Part shown: positions 1 through 9,408 of the stretch, piece after piece
How positions within the stretch are numbered: position 1 is the stretch's first letter
How the letters are laid out: each line of letters begins with the position of its first letter
Origin: Trichobilharzia szidati
Taxonomy: Eukaryota; Platyhelminthes; Trematoda; Strigeidida; Schistosomatidae
Assembly: GCA_944472155.2 (NCBI GenBank)
Contig: OX235273.1
Coordinates: forward strand, 36,367,204 to 36,431,203
Reading direction: 5' to 3'
DNA: 64,000 nt
Made by a program: the position numbers and the translations under genes
Notes under the pieces: model-generated
What the model was told of the DNA's origin: nothing
Database searches by the model: none
Seen by the model: only the letters and a program-made list of their open reading frames with translations

Positions 1-851
1 TACATTGAGAACTTAGATTCTCACCGTTAGGGAATATCGAATGATCAAGTCGATTTCTACATATCCACACAGTGCAGATTCTCAAAGTTCAACGCTATTA
101 TCCTTCTGGATTAGATGAAGTTGTTTCACTTGTTGCATTTCTTCGCAGGATTTACATGATGTCCCACCACCAGACTGACTATTCGATAATAACCTAGAAT
201 TGGCCAACAAACTACTAATTGTGGAGAGCAATATTCGAAAGTTTGACATTGTAGAATTCCCGAACATTCATTGATTCCTTAGTTGAGTTGACTGGATATT
301 CGACAGGCAACTTCACATTTCAAAAGAATTTACAAGTCAGAAACAATTGGATAATAGCAGACTAATGGCAACATGACTGCTTAAATTACTCTTCAATGGG
401 CAATGACTCACTTTGATACCGATGCGGCGGAACAGCTTCAGAAAAGGAGAAATAATCAATTAATTGATTATATGCGCAGGTGAGCACATTTAATCTCACG
501 AATCACTTGATCGACAGTGAGGGAGAATCATTCATCTATAATTTCGTAGGGAGACCACCTAAATGCTTATCTTGTGCACTCAATCTGCACTGAGTAACAG
601 TTTCAAATTGATGCGACTCAATATGGGTTTGTAACCATGAAACTGAAAACATCAATGCACACAATTTGTGCAACAGAAATGCATGAAATGCATGCGAGTT
701 CGTGTTATCGGTATGTGTCAGATAAATGACTAGATTGGTTTGTCATTCCGTACCTCACGTTCATCAGAAAATGATATTCATATCGACGTCTGATAGATCT
801 GATCGAATGCAGTGCTCCAAACATTTACACAAATCACTGATCATCAAATAC

Positions 852-859
852 TATAAAAG
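852..859 (+). promoter_or_regulatory. TATA box in MEG intron 1, antisense to the gene (copy Z)
   Basis: TATAAAAG in intron 1 of copy Z, pointing against the gene. The same box lies at 3519-3526 (-), 45667-45674 (+) and 49140-49147 (-) in the other copies. An ATG 60 bases downstream (919-921 here) opens a 33-codon frame starting MYREKF, which overlaps exon 1 antisense and ends at the sense start codon. The motif is seen directly; promoter activity is inferred. Confidence 0.45.
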
Positions 860-948
860 CAGTTGTCAGATGTGAGTTCTCTACTTTAAGTTCGTTTGTT
901 TCAAAATATTATTGCAATATGTACAGAGAGAAATTCAGTAGCGCTTAC

Positions 949-1018
949 CTGTCAGTAGAGATAAACTCAGAAGGAGGAGGAACGCAGGGATTTCTAATGA
1001 TAGGAAAGCGAAAGTCAT
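949..1018 (-). CDS. MEG copy Z, exon 1 (signal peptide); gene runs off the window
   Basis: Exon 1 of a fourth copy of the micro-exon gene, reading leftwards. The 70 bases are identical to exon 1 of copy A (start MTFAFLSLEIP, then a Leu/Ser-rich hydrophobic core) and end ACAG before a GTAAGC donor, leaving phase 1. A TATAAATA box lies at 1048-1055. The next recognisable exon is the 24-nt micro-exon at about 413-436 on the same strand, between a TTCTGAAG acceptor and a GTGAGT donor. It encodes A-V-P-P-H-R-Y-Q where A, B and C have A-D-R-P-P-R-H-Q. Later exons would lie left of base 1. Signal-peptide function is inferred from the N-terminal Leu-rich run; family membership comes from identity with copy A. 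Confidence 0.75.
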
Positions 1019-1879
1019 GATTCTGTGTAGTTGCTTGAAATCTGGTGTATTTATATGAAAAAATTTATTCTAGAGATTGAAATCAACAAATGAAAAAGGC
1101 GAAGATATCGGACCATTTCTGAATACCTTCAATTTCTGATGTTCACGTAGTCATGACGTGATTATCACTAATGCAATTTAATTGAACTTTATTACGGAAT
1201 GTAGACAACTTTCTTCAAAGAAAGTGTAATTAGTAAGACTGAAAAGGTGAACCTTGTTATTATTTCATATGAAAATTTCTTCACTGTAATAACTTATTCT
1301 TGTGTTAGGAAACAGTCGGAACGAGGAGTAATCTTTTCAAAGCATTCACTTCAGGCTGTTATAGTTGTTATACGGTAGCAATAACAGCTATTTGTGTGAA
1401 GAATACAGTTTTCACTTAGAATAACAGATTAGTTAGTTATAGGCTGACGAAATAAGTGGCATTTCTGTGACAAATGTGGTAAGTTGACTATAAACACAAA
1501 GGTGACATGGAATGGATGAAATCGATGAGTATTCTTAATGGGAAGATTCACTGTGAGGAATGAAGGTTGATCAGTTAGTTGTAAGGTGTTCAACGGACTT
1601 GATAAATGGCTAATACACATAGACAGAATGCTTTTAAACAGGTGTTATGAGGACTTTTTTAGTATAAACTACTTGCATTTCCCAGTGAAAGAAATACAAA
1701 TCGAATTTGTTATAACTGACATTTCCTAACTTAATGTTATTAGCTTTATCGAAGTATTAATTAACCAGAATTTACAAAATCTCAGCGTATATGTAACAAC
1801 TTTATCATCGTTCATTAGCATTGGATGAATTTCCGGCTGTCACTCTAGCTGAAGTTTTTCTGGATTATTTCAATATTAT

Positions 1880-2600
1880 CGAAATCAATTTTGTGGCCTG
1901 ATTCTATGGCTGATGATTTTTCAAGCTTTTCTAGTTCAACAGGATTTCTCGATGGTCAAACAGACGCTCTACGGTGTACATTTCTTCTGATTTCGATTTC
2001 TCGAGATGTTTGTCCGATGTATATCGCATCACATTCGAAGCAATTTATTTTGTGGACACAATTAGATAGAGGATCTTTAGGGATTTGGTCTTTCACATGA
2101 TATCTCTGCTGTATATGGAGTGACAACAGTTCAGGCCCAGATCTTCGGAATACGTTCTCGACCATATTTAATGGCAGTGCTGATTTTGTTGATGAAGTTC
2201 TTTAGGTAGTCCTTTCGCTTGAGAGTCTCAGTAGTGTTTGATATCTCTTCTCTTTCCTTCCCATCCATTATCAAATGGTGTGCTCGTCTAGGGAGACTTG
2301 AAACAACTGATATCTTTGTGCTGATGAGGTGTGATGACTCGGAGTCTAAATATTGGTTGGAGTGGGTTTTCTTTCTGAATATAGATATATTAAAATATCC
2401 GTTTGGTCTCCTATTGACTAGGCAGTCTATAACTGGTAGTTCACCGACGTCTGATTCTGCTTCCGAAGTAAACAAGACGCTTGGAGACATATTGCTCAGT
2501 TTCTGCAAGAGTGAATTGCATAGATCTCGTTTTAACACTACAAAAGTATCATCAACGTATCTTAACCATATTTTGGCGTCAGTATGCTTGAAAAGATGTT
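1880..2600 (-). mobile_element. Penelope-like element remnant (RT end and GIY-YIG endonuclease) at palindrome 1 centre
   Basis: The minus strand carries the end of a Penelope-like reverse transcriptase. Y-V-D-D is at 2548-2559, followed by T-F-V-V-L-K-R and the element's typical C-terminal text with C-L-V-N-R-R and F-R-K-K. After a frameshift near 2150 it continues into a GIY-YIG-type endonuclease with N-C-V-H-K-I-N-C-F-E-C and Y-I-G-Q-T-S-R-E-I. Penelope-like elements join exactly these two domains. The 5' part is missing and the frame is broken, so it is a fossil. The same element sits at the other palindrome centre (47455-48260). Confidence 0.85.
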
Positions 2601-2669
2601 ATCTTCGAATCTATTCATGGGAAGATCAGCGATTATTGGGGAAGCTAGTGAATCCATAGCAACATCATT

Positions 2670-2931
2670 CGTCTGTTGTTATCTCGCGATAATTGTCCGA
2701 TTTATAAAGAAACACATTCCAAGCATTTTATTCTGTGAACAAAATTAGATTGAGAATCCTTAAGGATTTGGTCTCTCATATGGAGAACGTTGCTTTGAAG
2801 TATGTGTGATGTTTTGAAGAAAATTCTGATGTAGGACTTTCTGAGAACTCTTTTAATATCGTCTGATATCATTGCTGTATATGGAATAAGAATTGCTGAG
2901 GCCCACGTCTTCGCAATACAACATGTTTCGT
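2670..2931 (-). mobile_element. Second Penelope endonuclease fragment
   Basis: A degenerate repeat of the GIY-YIG-encoding DNA of the neighbouring fragment. It shares the stretches around CCAAGC-ATTTTATTCTGTG and the terminal GGCCCACGTCTTCG. A matching piece lies at about 48280-48545. No open frame remains. Confidence 0.6.
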
Positions 2932-3322
2932 GAGCCTATAAATAACTAATCTGTTATTCTATGTAAAACCGTATTATGTCCCATAACCAGCTGTTATTAT
3001 TAACGTATACCAACTATAACAGCCTGAAGTGAATGATTTGAAAAGATTACTCCTCGTTCCGACTGTTTCCTAACACAAGAATAAGTTATTACAGTGAAGA
3101 AATTTTCATATGAAATAATAAAAAAGTTCACCTTTTCAGTCTTACTAATTACACTTTCTTTGAAGAAAGTTGTCTACATTCCGTAATAAAGTTCAATTAA
3201 ATTGCATTAGTGATAATCACGTCATGACTACGTGAACATCAGAAATTGAAGGTATTCAGAAATGGTCCGATATCTTCGCCTTTTTCATTTGTTGATTTCA
3301 ATCTCTAGAATAAATTTTTTCA

Positions 3323-3330
3323 TATAAATA
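3323..3330 (+). promoter_or_regulatory. TATA box of MEG copy A
   Basis: TATAAATA 37 bases before the exon 1 ATG. Equivalent boxes are at 1048-1055 (-), 45863-45870 (-) and 48944-48951 (+). With the usual spacing of about 30 bases to the start site, the leader would be under ten bases. Alternatively CACCAG just before the ATG could be a trans-splice acceptor. Confidence 0.6.
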
Positions 3331-3359
3331 CACCAGATTTCAAGCAACTACACAGAATC

Positions 3360-6300
3360 ATGACTTTCGCTTTCCTATCATTAGAAATCCCTGCGTTCCT
3401 CCTCCTTCTGAGTTTATCTCTACTGACAGGTAAGCGCTACTGAATTTCTCTCTGTACATATTGCAATAATATTTTGAAACAAACGAATTTAAAGTAGAGA
3501 ACTCACATCTGACAACTGCTTTTATAGTATTTGATGATCAGTGATTTGTGTAAATGTTTGAAGCACTGCATTCGATCAGATCTATCAGACGTCGATATGA
3601 ATATCATTTTCTGATGAACGTGAGGTACGGAATGACAAACCAATCTAGTCATTTATCTGACACATACCGATAACACGAACTCGCATGCATTTCATGCATT
3701 TCTGTTGCACAAATTGTGTGCATTGATGTTTTCAGTTTCATGGTTACAAACCCATATTGAGTCGCATCAATTTGAAACTGTTACTCAGTGCAGATTGAGT
3801 GCACAAGATAAGCATTTAGGTGGTCTCCCTACGAAATTATAGATGAATGATTCTCCCTCACTGTCGATCAAGTGATTCGTGAGATTAAATGTGGTCACTT
3901 GCGCATATTATGAATTAATTAATTATTTCTCTTTTCCTGAAGCTGATCGGCCGCCTCGGCATCAAAGTGAGTCATTACACATTGAACAGTAATTTAAGCA
4001 GTCATGTTGCCATTAGTCTGCTATTATCCAATTGTTTCTGACTTGTAAATTCTTTTGAAATGTGAAGTTGCCTGTCGAATATCCAGTCAACTCAACTAAG
4101 GAATCAATCAATGTTCGGGAATTCTACGATGTCAAACTTTCGAATATTGCTCTCCACAATTAGTAGTTTGTCGGCTAATTATAGGTTATTATCGAATAGT
4201 CAGTCTGGTGGTGGGACATCATGTAAATCCTGCAAAGAAATGCAACAAGTGAAACAACTTCATCTAATCCAGCAGGATAATAGCGTTGAACTTTGAGAAT
4301 CTGCACTGTGTGGATATGTAGAAATCGACTTGATCATTCGATATTCCCTAACGGTGAGAATCTAAGTTCTCAATGTACTCCCATTGTGTAGGCAATTATG
4401 GTGCGAAGCTAGTCATTTTCTATCTGTGACAGTTAACCTCTGAATGAGGCTTGAGTATCAGGATTCTCGAGTGGGACGACAATTTCTTCTTGTGGAGTGA
4501 GTGGGAGGATATTTCAAGCGGTATCGTTCCGTATTCTCGAGTGGAATATTCTCTTCACTACGCTACTCATCGAACATGTCAACGAGTGTTATTCATTCTC
4601 ATAAAAAGGGAAACATGCTGGCACACATATTCACTACGTCGTTCACACTCGAATCACTCTTGAACAAGTCACAGCATTCAACCAAGCTTAATCGAATGAG
4701 TTAACACTTAGTCTTGTTGTTTTGAAGTGGGGCCTAATCTTGCTCGAACTGTACACACTTTACAACAAGCCATCAGCAGTTCTCAAAGTAAGCAAATTCT
4801 TTTCAATATACTTCAATATTCCATGCTTTTGCCTAACATTTGATGAAGTAGTAAAGCCTTTGTTCATTGAATGCATTTTCATTTTCATTTGTGGATTGAT
4901 TTATCGTATTCTCTCTGAATTTGCGATTATCTGTGTTGGAGGTGGTTGGTGGAAGCAGATGCAGCGTGTAATACTGGAACCCTTTGTGAATGTAGACGAA
5001 TTCAGTGTGACTGATGAACAGATTTGACAGTTGTCATCATTCCTATAGACATCATCAATTCATTTGTGGAACATTTTCGATTGTTTTACAGGACAAATCA
5101 TAGACTTGAATAACAGGAAAGCAATTGCGGAAGAACAAGCGGATACATTGGAAGGTGCTTTTACAAATCTGCTTTTAATTACCACATGTATTTTGGATGT
5201 TATTTCTTGATTTGTTGTGTCGGTGATGCTTCGATTCAATAGTAGTATGCGTGTGGTAATTGAACTCTGTGGTGGTTGTGGTGTTGGTGGTGGTAGTAGT
5301 GGTATATAGTTGAAAATTAATGTGGTTGTTGGACATATGACAGAGTGAAACAGGTTCATTCACTGGATGATGTTTCAAGGGTGTTTATTATTCACAATGG
5401 TATCACTTGCAACTACAAGATTGCTAAGCACCACACTTAGCCTCCTCTTTCTTCTCTGTCTTATTCTTTCAACAGACGTGGAGTGTTCACAGCCTCCAGT
5501 TATGCTTCCTACTAAGGATGACAGTGGTGTGATGTAGATTTACAACCAGTGATTCGATGACAGTCACAATATAAATAATAACAGTTTCACAATGTTTCGT
5601 ACAAACCTGTTGTTTTTGGAAGTGAATGTGTGGCTTCGCATTGCGAGTCGCTGGAGGATGGTAGATACTTTCTACATGAACATGCAGTAAATAATTGTCG
5701 AATGCTGTCCAAATGCGTGTAAACACGAATATCTAGGTATCAGTGGAGACAGAGTACTGGTGATTCCATTCTACCGTTTGTTTATTCATGGTCTTTTATT
5801 TCGATATTTGAGAAGCGATCAAATTGACCACACTGTCTTCAATGTCTTGCAATCATGATTTATATCGCACGAGGCAACAGACTATTTGTCTCCTTCCCAC
5901 TTCAGACCGCTTGGAAACACAGGCTAACGAAACAGGCAGAAGTATCACTAATTGTAAGTCAACAAATTTAATCAATATTGAGAAATAATACTTCTTTTAG
6001 TTGTGATTTGTCTATACAATACTTCTGAAAACCACTACCAACCGGAAATTTACAGAAGTACGTGAAATGTTTGTTGTTCATGTTCAGACTGCAAACAAAG
6101 TGACTAGACTATTGAAATCCCTCGTTAAATTAACTCTGAATTAACGCCACTACTGAATATCACACAGACATGTGAAGGCTGACGTTCAGTTGTTTAAACA
6201 ATATGTCTGAATAATACCACCTATTCAATTTGAGTATCTCATGGTTAGGAATTCTGCACCTTTCATTATCCCGAATTTTGTCTATCTTGCATTCATTGTG

Positions 6301-9258
6301 TATTCATTTGTTTGACAGGCATTGCAAGGACCATCAGCGCTGTACAGCAGTCATATGGTTAGTGCACCTTCGTAATTCATAGCACACTCTGTTTGATGTT
6401 GTTCGCTTTGCATTTCAATCGGTGAGTTGTTGGGGCTGATTTCCGAAAGAGATTCAGTTGAGTCACTCTACTGCTATTGAAAGATGAGCGTACGTGTGGC
6501 AGACTGTTTTCAGCTGCTTGAGATGCTCATCTTCTCATATTTCACTATCAGTCACTTGGATACAACGAGTATAAGAGAGAGAGTATAAGCGTATTTGGCA
6601 TTTTATCCAATCTCTGCGCAATGATACGTAATGGCGAAAGATGTTGACAAAACAGACGCAGTTGATTGATTCACTGAAAAGCCTGAACTACGGGCCACTA
6701 ATATTCGCCAGGTGGGAAGACAAACATCAAATTATCTATTTCATTTGTTCCAGGTGATTTTCAGTTTACTGGTCGATAAATATTTTGTTCACTTTGCATT
6801 TTATCCAGGGACTTTCTTCTCCTTATCTCAGAGTAGAACTCTCTGGACGGAATCGTTAATCCATGGATCTGAATGTAAGAAGCATTGATATTATTGGTTG
6901 AGTAGGTCAGCTTCACTTCTGCTTACGGCTGCTCATTGTTATGACTCAGTCAAACATCGCTGTGATCGAATGCACCATATTAAACTGGTGACTTTGTTAT
7001 CGTTGATAGTGAAAGCGTGTGACTGAAAGACAGATTTGTTTAACTGTTGGATGTTCGAGTGAATTTGTGAGTCACTGGACAACAGATGACATCCAACAGT
7101 GATTTTGTATACGTGTGTTGTCATTTTGTTTATGAGATTGTCAAAAACAAAACAGGCGATTAGTCTCCGATGCTACGCACTACAATCGTTTTGTGAATGA
7201 GAGTGTCATTTTGAATAGGTGATGCCTCGTCACTCACAATGTTGAGAGGTGAATTGAGAGCAACTGAGATCTAGTCAGTAACAGTGTGCACATCACGTAA
7301 TCCGAAGACTGGCAGTTCACTGACTCATGGTCAATCCCTATGAAGATTCAAAACTTCAAGTATCTCTCTCTCTCAATCTGAAGAGCCGTCACTCATTGCT
7401 TACTCACCATGAATCGATTTCAGTGTATCAGCAGGTTGGCGAAATTCACAACCTACACGTGCACATATTTCCGATGCACATTAGAATAAACGAGTAATAT
7501 GTTCGTATCTGTTGACGTCTGTGTATTTCAGGCGGACCACGCCGTAAGTCAAATCACAGAATACTGGTGATCAGTAATACTAAACACACCATGTTCATTG
7601 TATCCGACGAAATACTGTCAACACTATCCTTTCTTCTTGAATAGGTACCGGACGAGTGCCGGATTTCAGTGGATGTGATAGTCTTCTGTCGGTTAATCGC
7701 ACTGAAGGTAATTAGAAACATGTCATTGCTTTGTGGAAGATTGTTCCATCAGTTTTATTCCCGGTGTTTCGCAGACAGATGTATATCAAATAATTTGACT
7801 GAATAACAAATGATAGTGACTGTCATATTACGTGTTTCGTAAACGACGAAGCTACTCTCTACAAAGAGAAAGTCAACTTCCTTGTAAATACCCTGATGAT
7901 TCTTCTTCCAGAGCACTTTCCGCTGACTGTATTTCTAGCTTGCATTACCAATAATTTTAGAACCTTATTATTATTGTTCCATTGAGTTTCAAATGGGACG
8001 TAGTGCTTCAGCAGTGTCTTCATTTTCTCCAGCATATTTGTTGACCAGTAGGTTCCTGGTTGGTTGGTTGGTTGGTTTGCTGCTAGAGTTTCTTGTCGCT
8101 AATTTTCTCTGGCCATTTCAGTGATCTTCAATATGTAGGTAATGAAGTCAGCTGTTGAAAATGTCCACCACCTACTGGAAAATCTGTGACATAAATATGT
8201 AAATATGTGTTCACCCTGCTGACGGCGGTTCAATTGAGAAGTGAACACTGCTTCGCTGAATATTGTCGTCTTCCGAATTAGCACTGCCTCCTTGCGTCCT
8301 CATCTCTCCACAAATCATCATGCCTATCCATGATATGTGCTTGCACTTTGCTTTCCTTTCCAGAAATAAATGAATTGACTCGACGGGTAACACATGTCAG
8401 TTATTGGAAACACCTGTGGGTGATGGCTTATGGTAAGCTAAAAAATTTGGAGTCGAATACTTTGCAAGGCACTTTCAACAGTCTAGTATGTCGTAAATGT
8501 TGAGTCGCAGGTGAGATAGCATCTCACAATCAGATTTGTCACGTACCTTGCAGATACTACTCTCGATGATTAGAAACGATAGACTTACAACATTTTATCT
8601 GTTTTCTCACATGCGCCTGTCCAAGTTTACATATTAATTAAGCATTTTCTGACGACAGACTTCATCTTCTCTTTATAGAAACCAGATCAATTTATGAGAA
8701 TGTTTTGACGAATTTCAGGGTGAGTTTATGTAGCAGAAGCAATCCACACAATCCCTATGACTCAACTCACTTACCGTGTATTATCCATCGCCACATCTCA
8801 TGTCGAATTGAATAATGTCGTGTTGGTGTTTGTAGCCAAGTAGACGAGATGTTCACTTCTAATGAATAACTAAACATTGTGTAGTGAAAATGTCAGCAAT
8901 CAGAATAATAATTAGATGGAAAGCTTTGGCTTCTTTCGGACTGATTGTTGTGGCAGTTATTTCGTGTGATGCTCTTAACTGCGGTGCTACATACACGTCT
9001 TGCCAACGTTTGAATGCATGAAGGATATGATCCAGCACATCAACTCGAGTACAATTGGTTTGAGTTATTCAGTCATTTGAGATTGATAATGTCGAAAATT
9101 AGTGGTTAATTCACTTTATGAAACGTTCTCCATTCCTTCAGCATCGTCCTCGATTCTATTGAAATTGCTCATTCAGTCATTCATTCATGATTTTTGCAAT
9201 CTTTCTTCTCTTCTTGCAGGATAGATACCGAGCGCTGACAGGACATTACCCACAGTGA
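3360..9258 (+). CDS. Micro-exon gene (MEG-like), secreted variable protein, copy A
   Basis: Thirteen coding exons: 3360-3429, 3943-3966, 4728-4787, 5092-5154, 5476-5526, 5906-5953, 6319-6357, 6809-6874, 7532-7543, 7645-7707, 8364-8432, 8679-8719, 9220-9258. Lengths are 70, 24, 60, 63, 51, 48, 39, 66, 12, 63, 69, 41 and 39 nt, total 645 (214 residues plus TGA). Exons 2-11 are multiples of three entering and leaving in phase 1, the hallmark of schistosome micro-exon genes. Residues 1-23 are a signal peptide. Residues 33-72 (to E-E-Q-A-D-T-L-E) look alpha-helical or coiled-coil. N-glycosylation sequons are N-E-T and N-R-T; the mature part has four Cys. The last exon ends T-G-H-Y-P-Q. AATAAA follows at 9403-9408. 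Best-supported splice sites flank exons 5906-5953 and 8364-8432. Further micro-exons between 3966 and 4728 are possible (e.g. 9 nt at 4392-4400). The subfamily is not assigned. Confidence 0.82.
4451..4507 (+). pseudogene. Intronic ORF, broken in copy A
   Basis: In C (50065-50295) and B (44519-44749, minus) a 76-codon ATG frame (start MRLEYQDSRVGRQ) lies in the intron before the 60-nt exon. In A the nineteenth codon is TGA. It is Arg/Phe-rich with no recognised domain. It could be intronic chance or an unrecognised exon, since CAG precedes GATTCTCGAG. Confidence 0.2.
5397..5526 (+). other. Possible alternative first exon with its own signal peptide (copy A)
   Basis: An ATG at 5397 opens the same frame as the 51-nt exon 5476-5526. 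It encodes MVSLATTRLL followed by a Leu/Phe-rich core and D-V-E-C-S, a good signal peptide. The same T-rich bases form the polypyrimidine tract and CAG acceptor of the internal exon. The arrangement is intact in B (43795-43666) and C (51020-51149). Either reading stays in frame with the downstream exons. Confidence 0.45.
8889..9021 (+). other. Short secreted-peptide-like ORF inside the last MEG intron (copy A)
   Basis: The frame starts MSAIRIIIRWK, has a hydrophobic stretch A-S-F-G-L-I-V-V-A-V and then C-D-A-L-N-C-G; about 43 codons. Copy B keeps it with a few substitutions (about 40615-40485, minus). Copy C has lost the start region by deletion near 54560. It lies between MEG exons 12 and 13. 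Its function is unknown and it may be fortuitous. Confidence 0.25.
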
Positions 9259-9402
9259 TCTATGTCAGATGAAGTTATGCATTCAACTGTCTTCACGCAT
9301 CATTTGAAGACAACGTGATTCTTCTATTCTCTTTCACTTGATTACACTTTAGTACGTAGTTGTAGTCGTAAATGTCGTAGTAGTGATAATTGTAAAAATA
9401 AT

Positions 9403-9408
9403 AATAAA
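9403..9408 (+). terminator. Poly(A) signal, MEG copy A
   Basis: AATAAA about 145 bases after the TGA, inside an A/T-rich run. It is conserved at 40076-40081 (minus, copy B) and 55044-55049 (copy C). Confidence 0.5.

Larger units (their letters stand above)
1..1445 (-). repeat. Left arm of head-to-head palindrome 1 (copy Z)
   Basis: Reverse-complement copy of about 2932-4380, and also highly similar to about 44810-46258 (same strand) and 48548-49995 (reverse complement). It contains promoter, exon 1, intron 1 and exon 2 of the MEG. A 61-codon frame (82-267) is open in all four copies but lacks a splice entry in the right phase. Confidence 0.9.

Noticed and set aside
4087..4296. 61-codon frame (start MFGNSTMSNF) open in all four copies as a MEG exon or gene
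   Set aside because: The only acceptor-like site (ATCCAG) would require entry in phase 0 while exon 2 leaves in phase 1; near-identity of the copies explains the shared open frame.
5200..5320. Thr/Asn-rich antisense frame (copies at 43800-44018 and 50796-50999) as a gene
   Set aside because: It is the complement of a GGTGGT-rich MEG intron and lacks a start or splice context.
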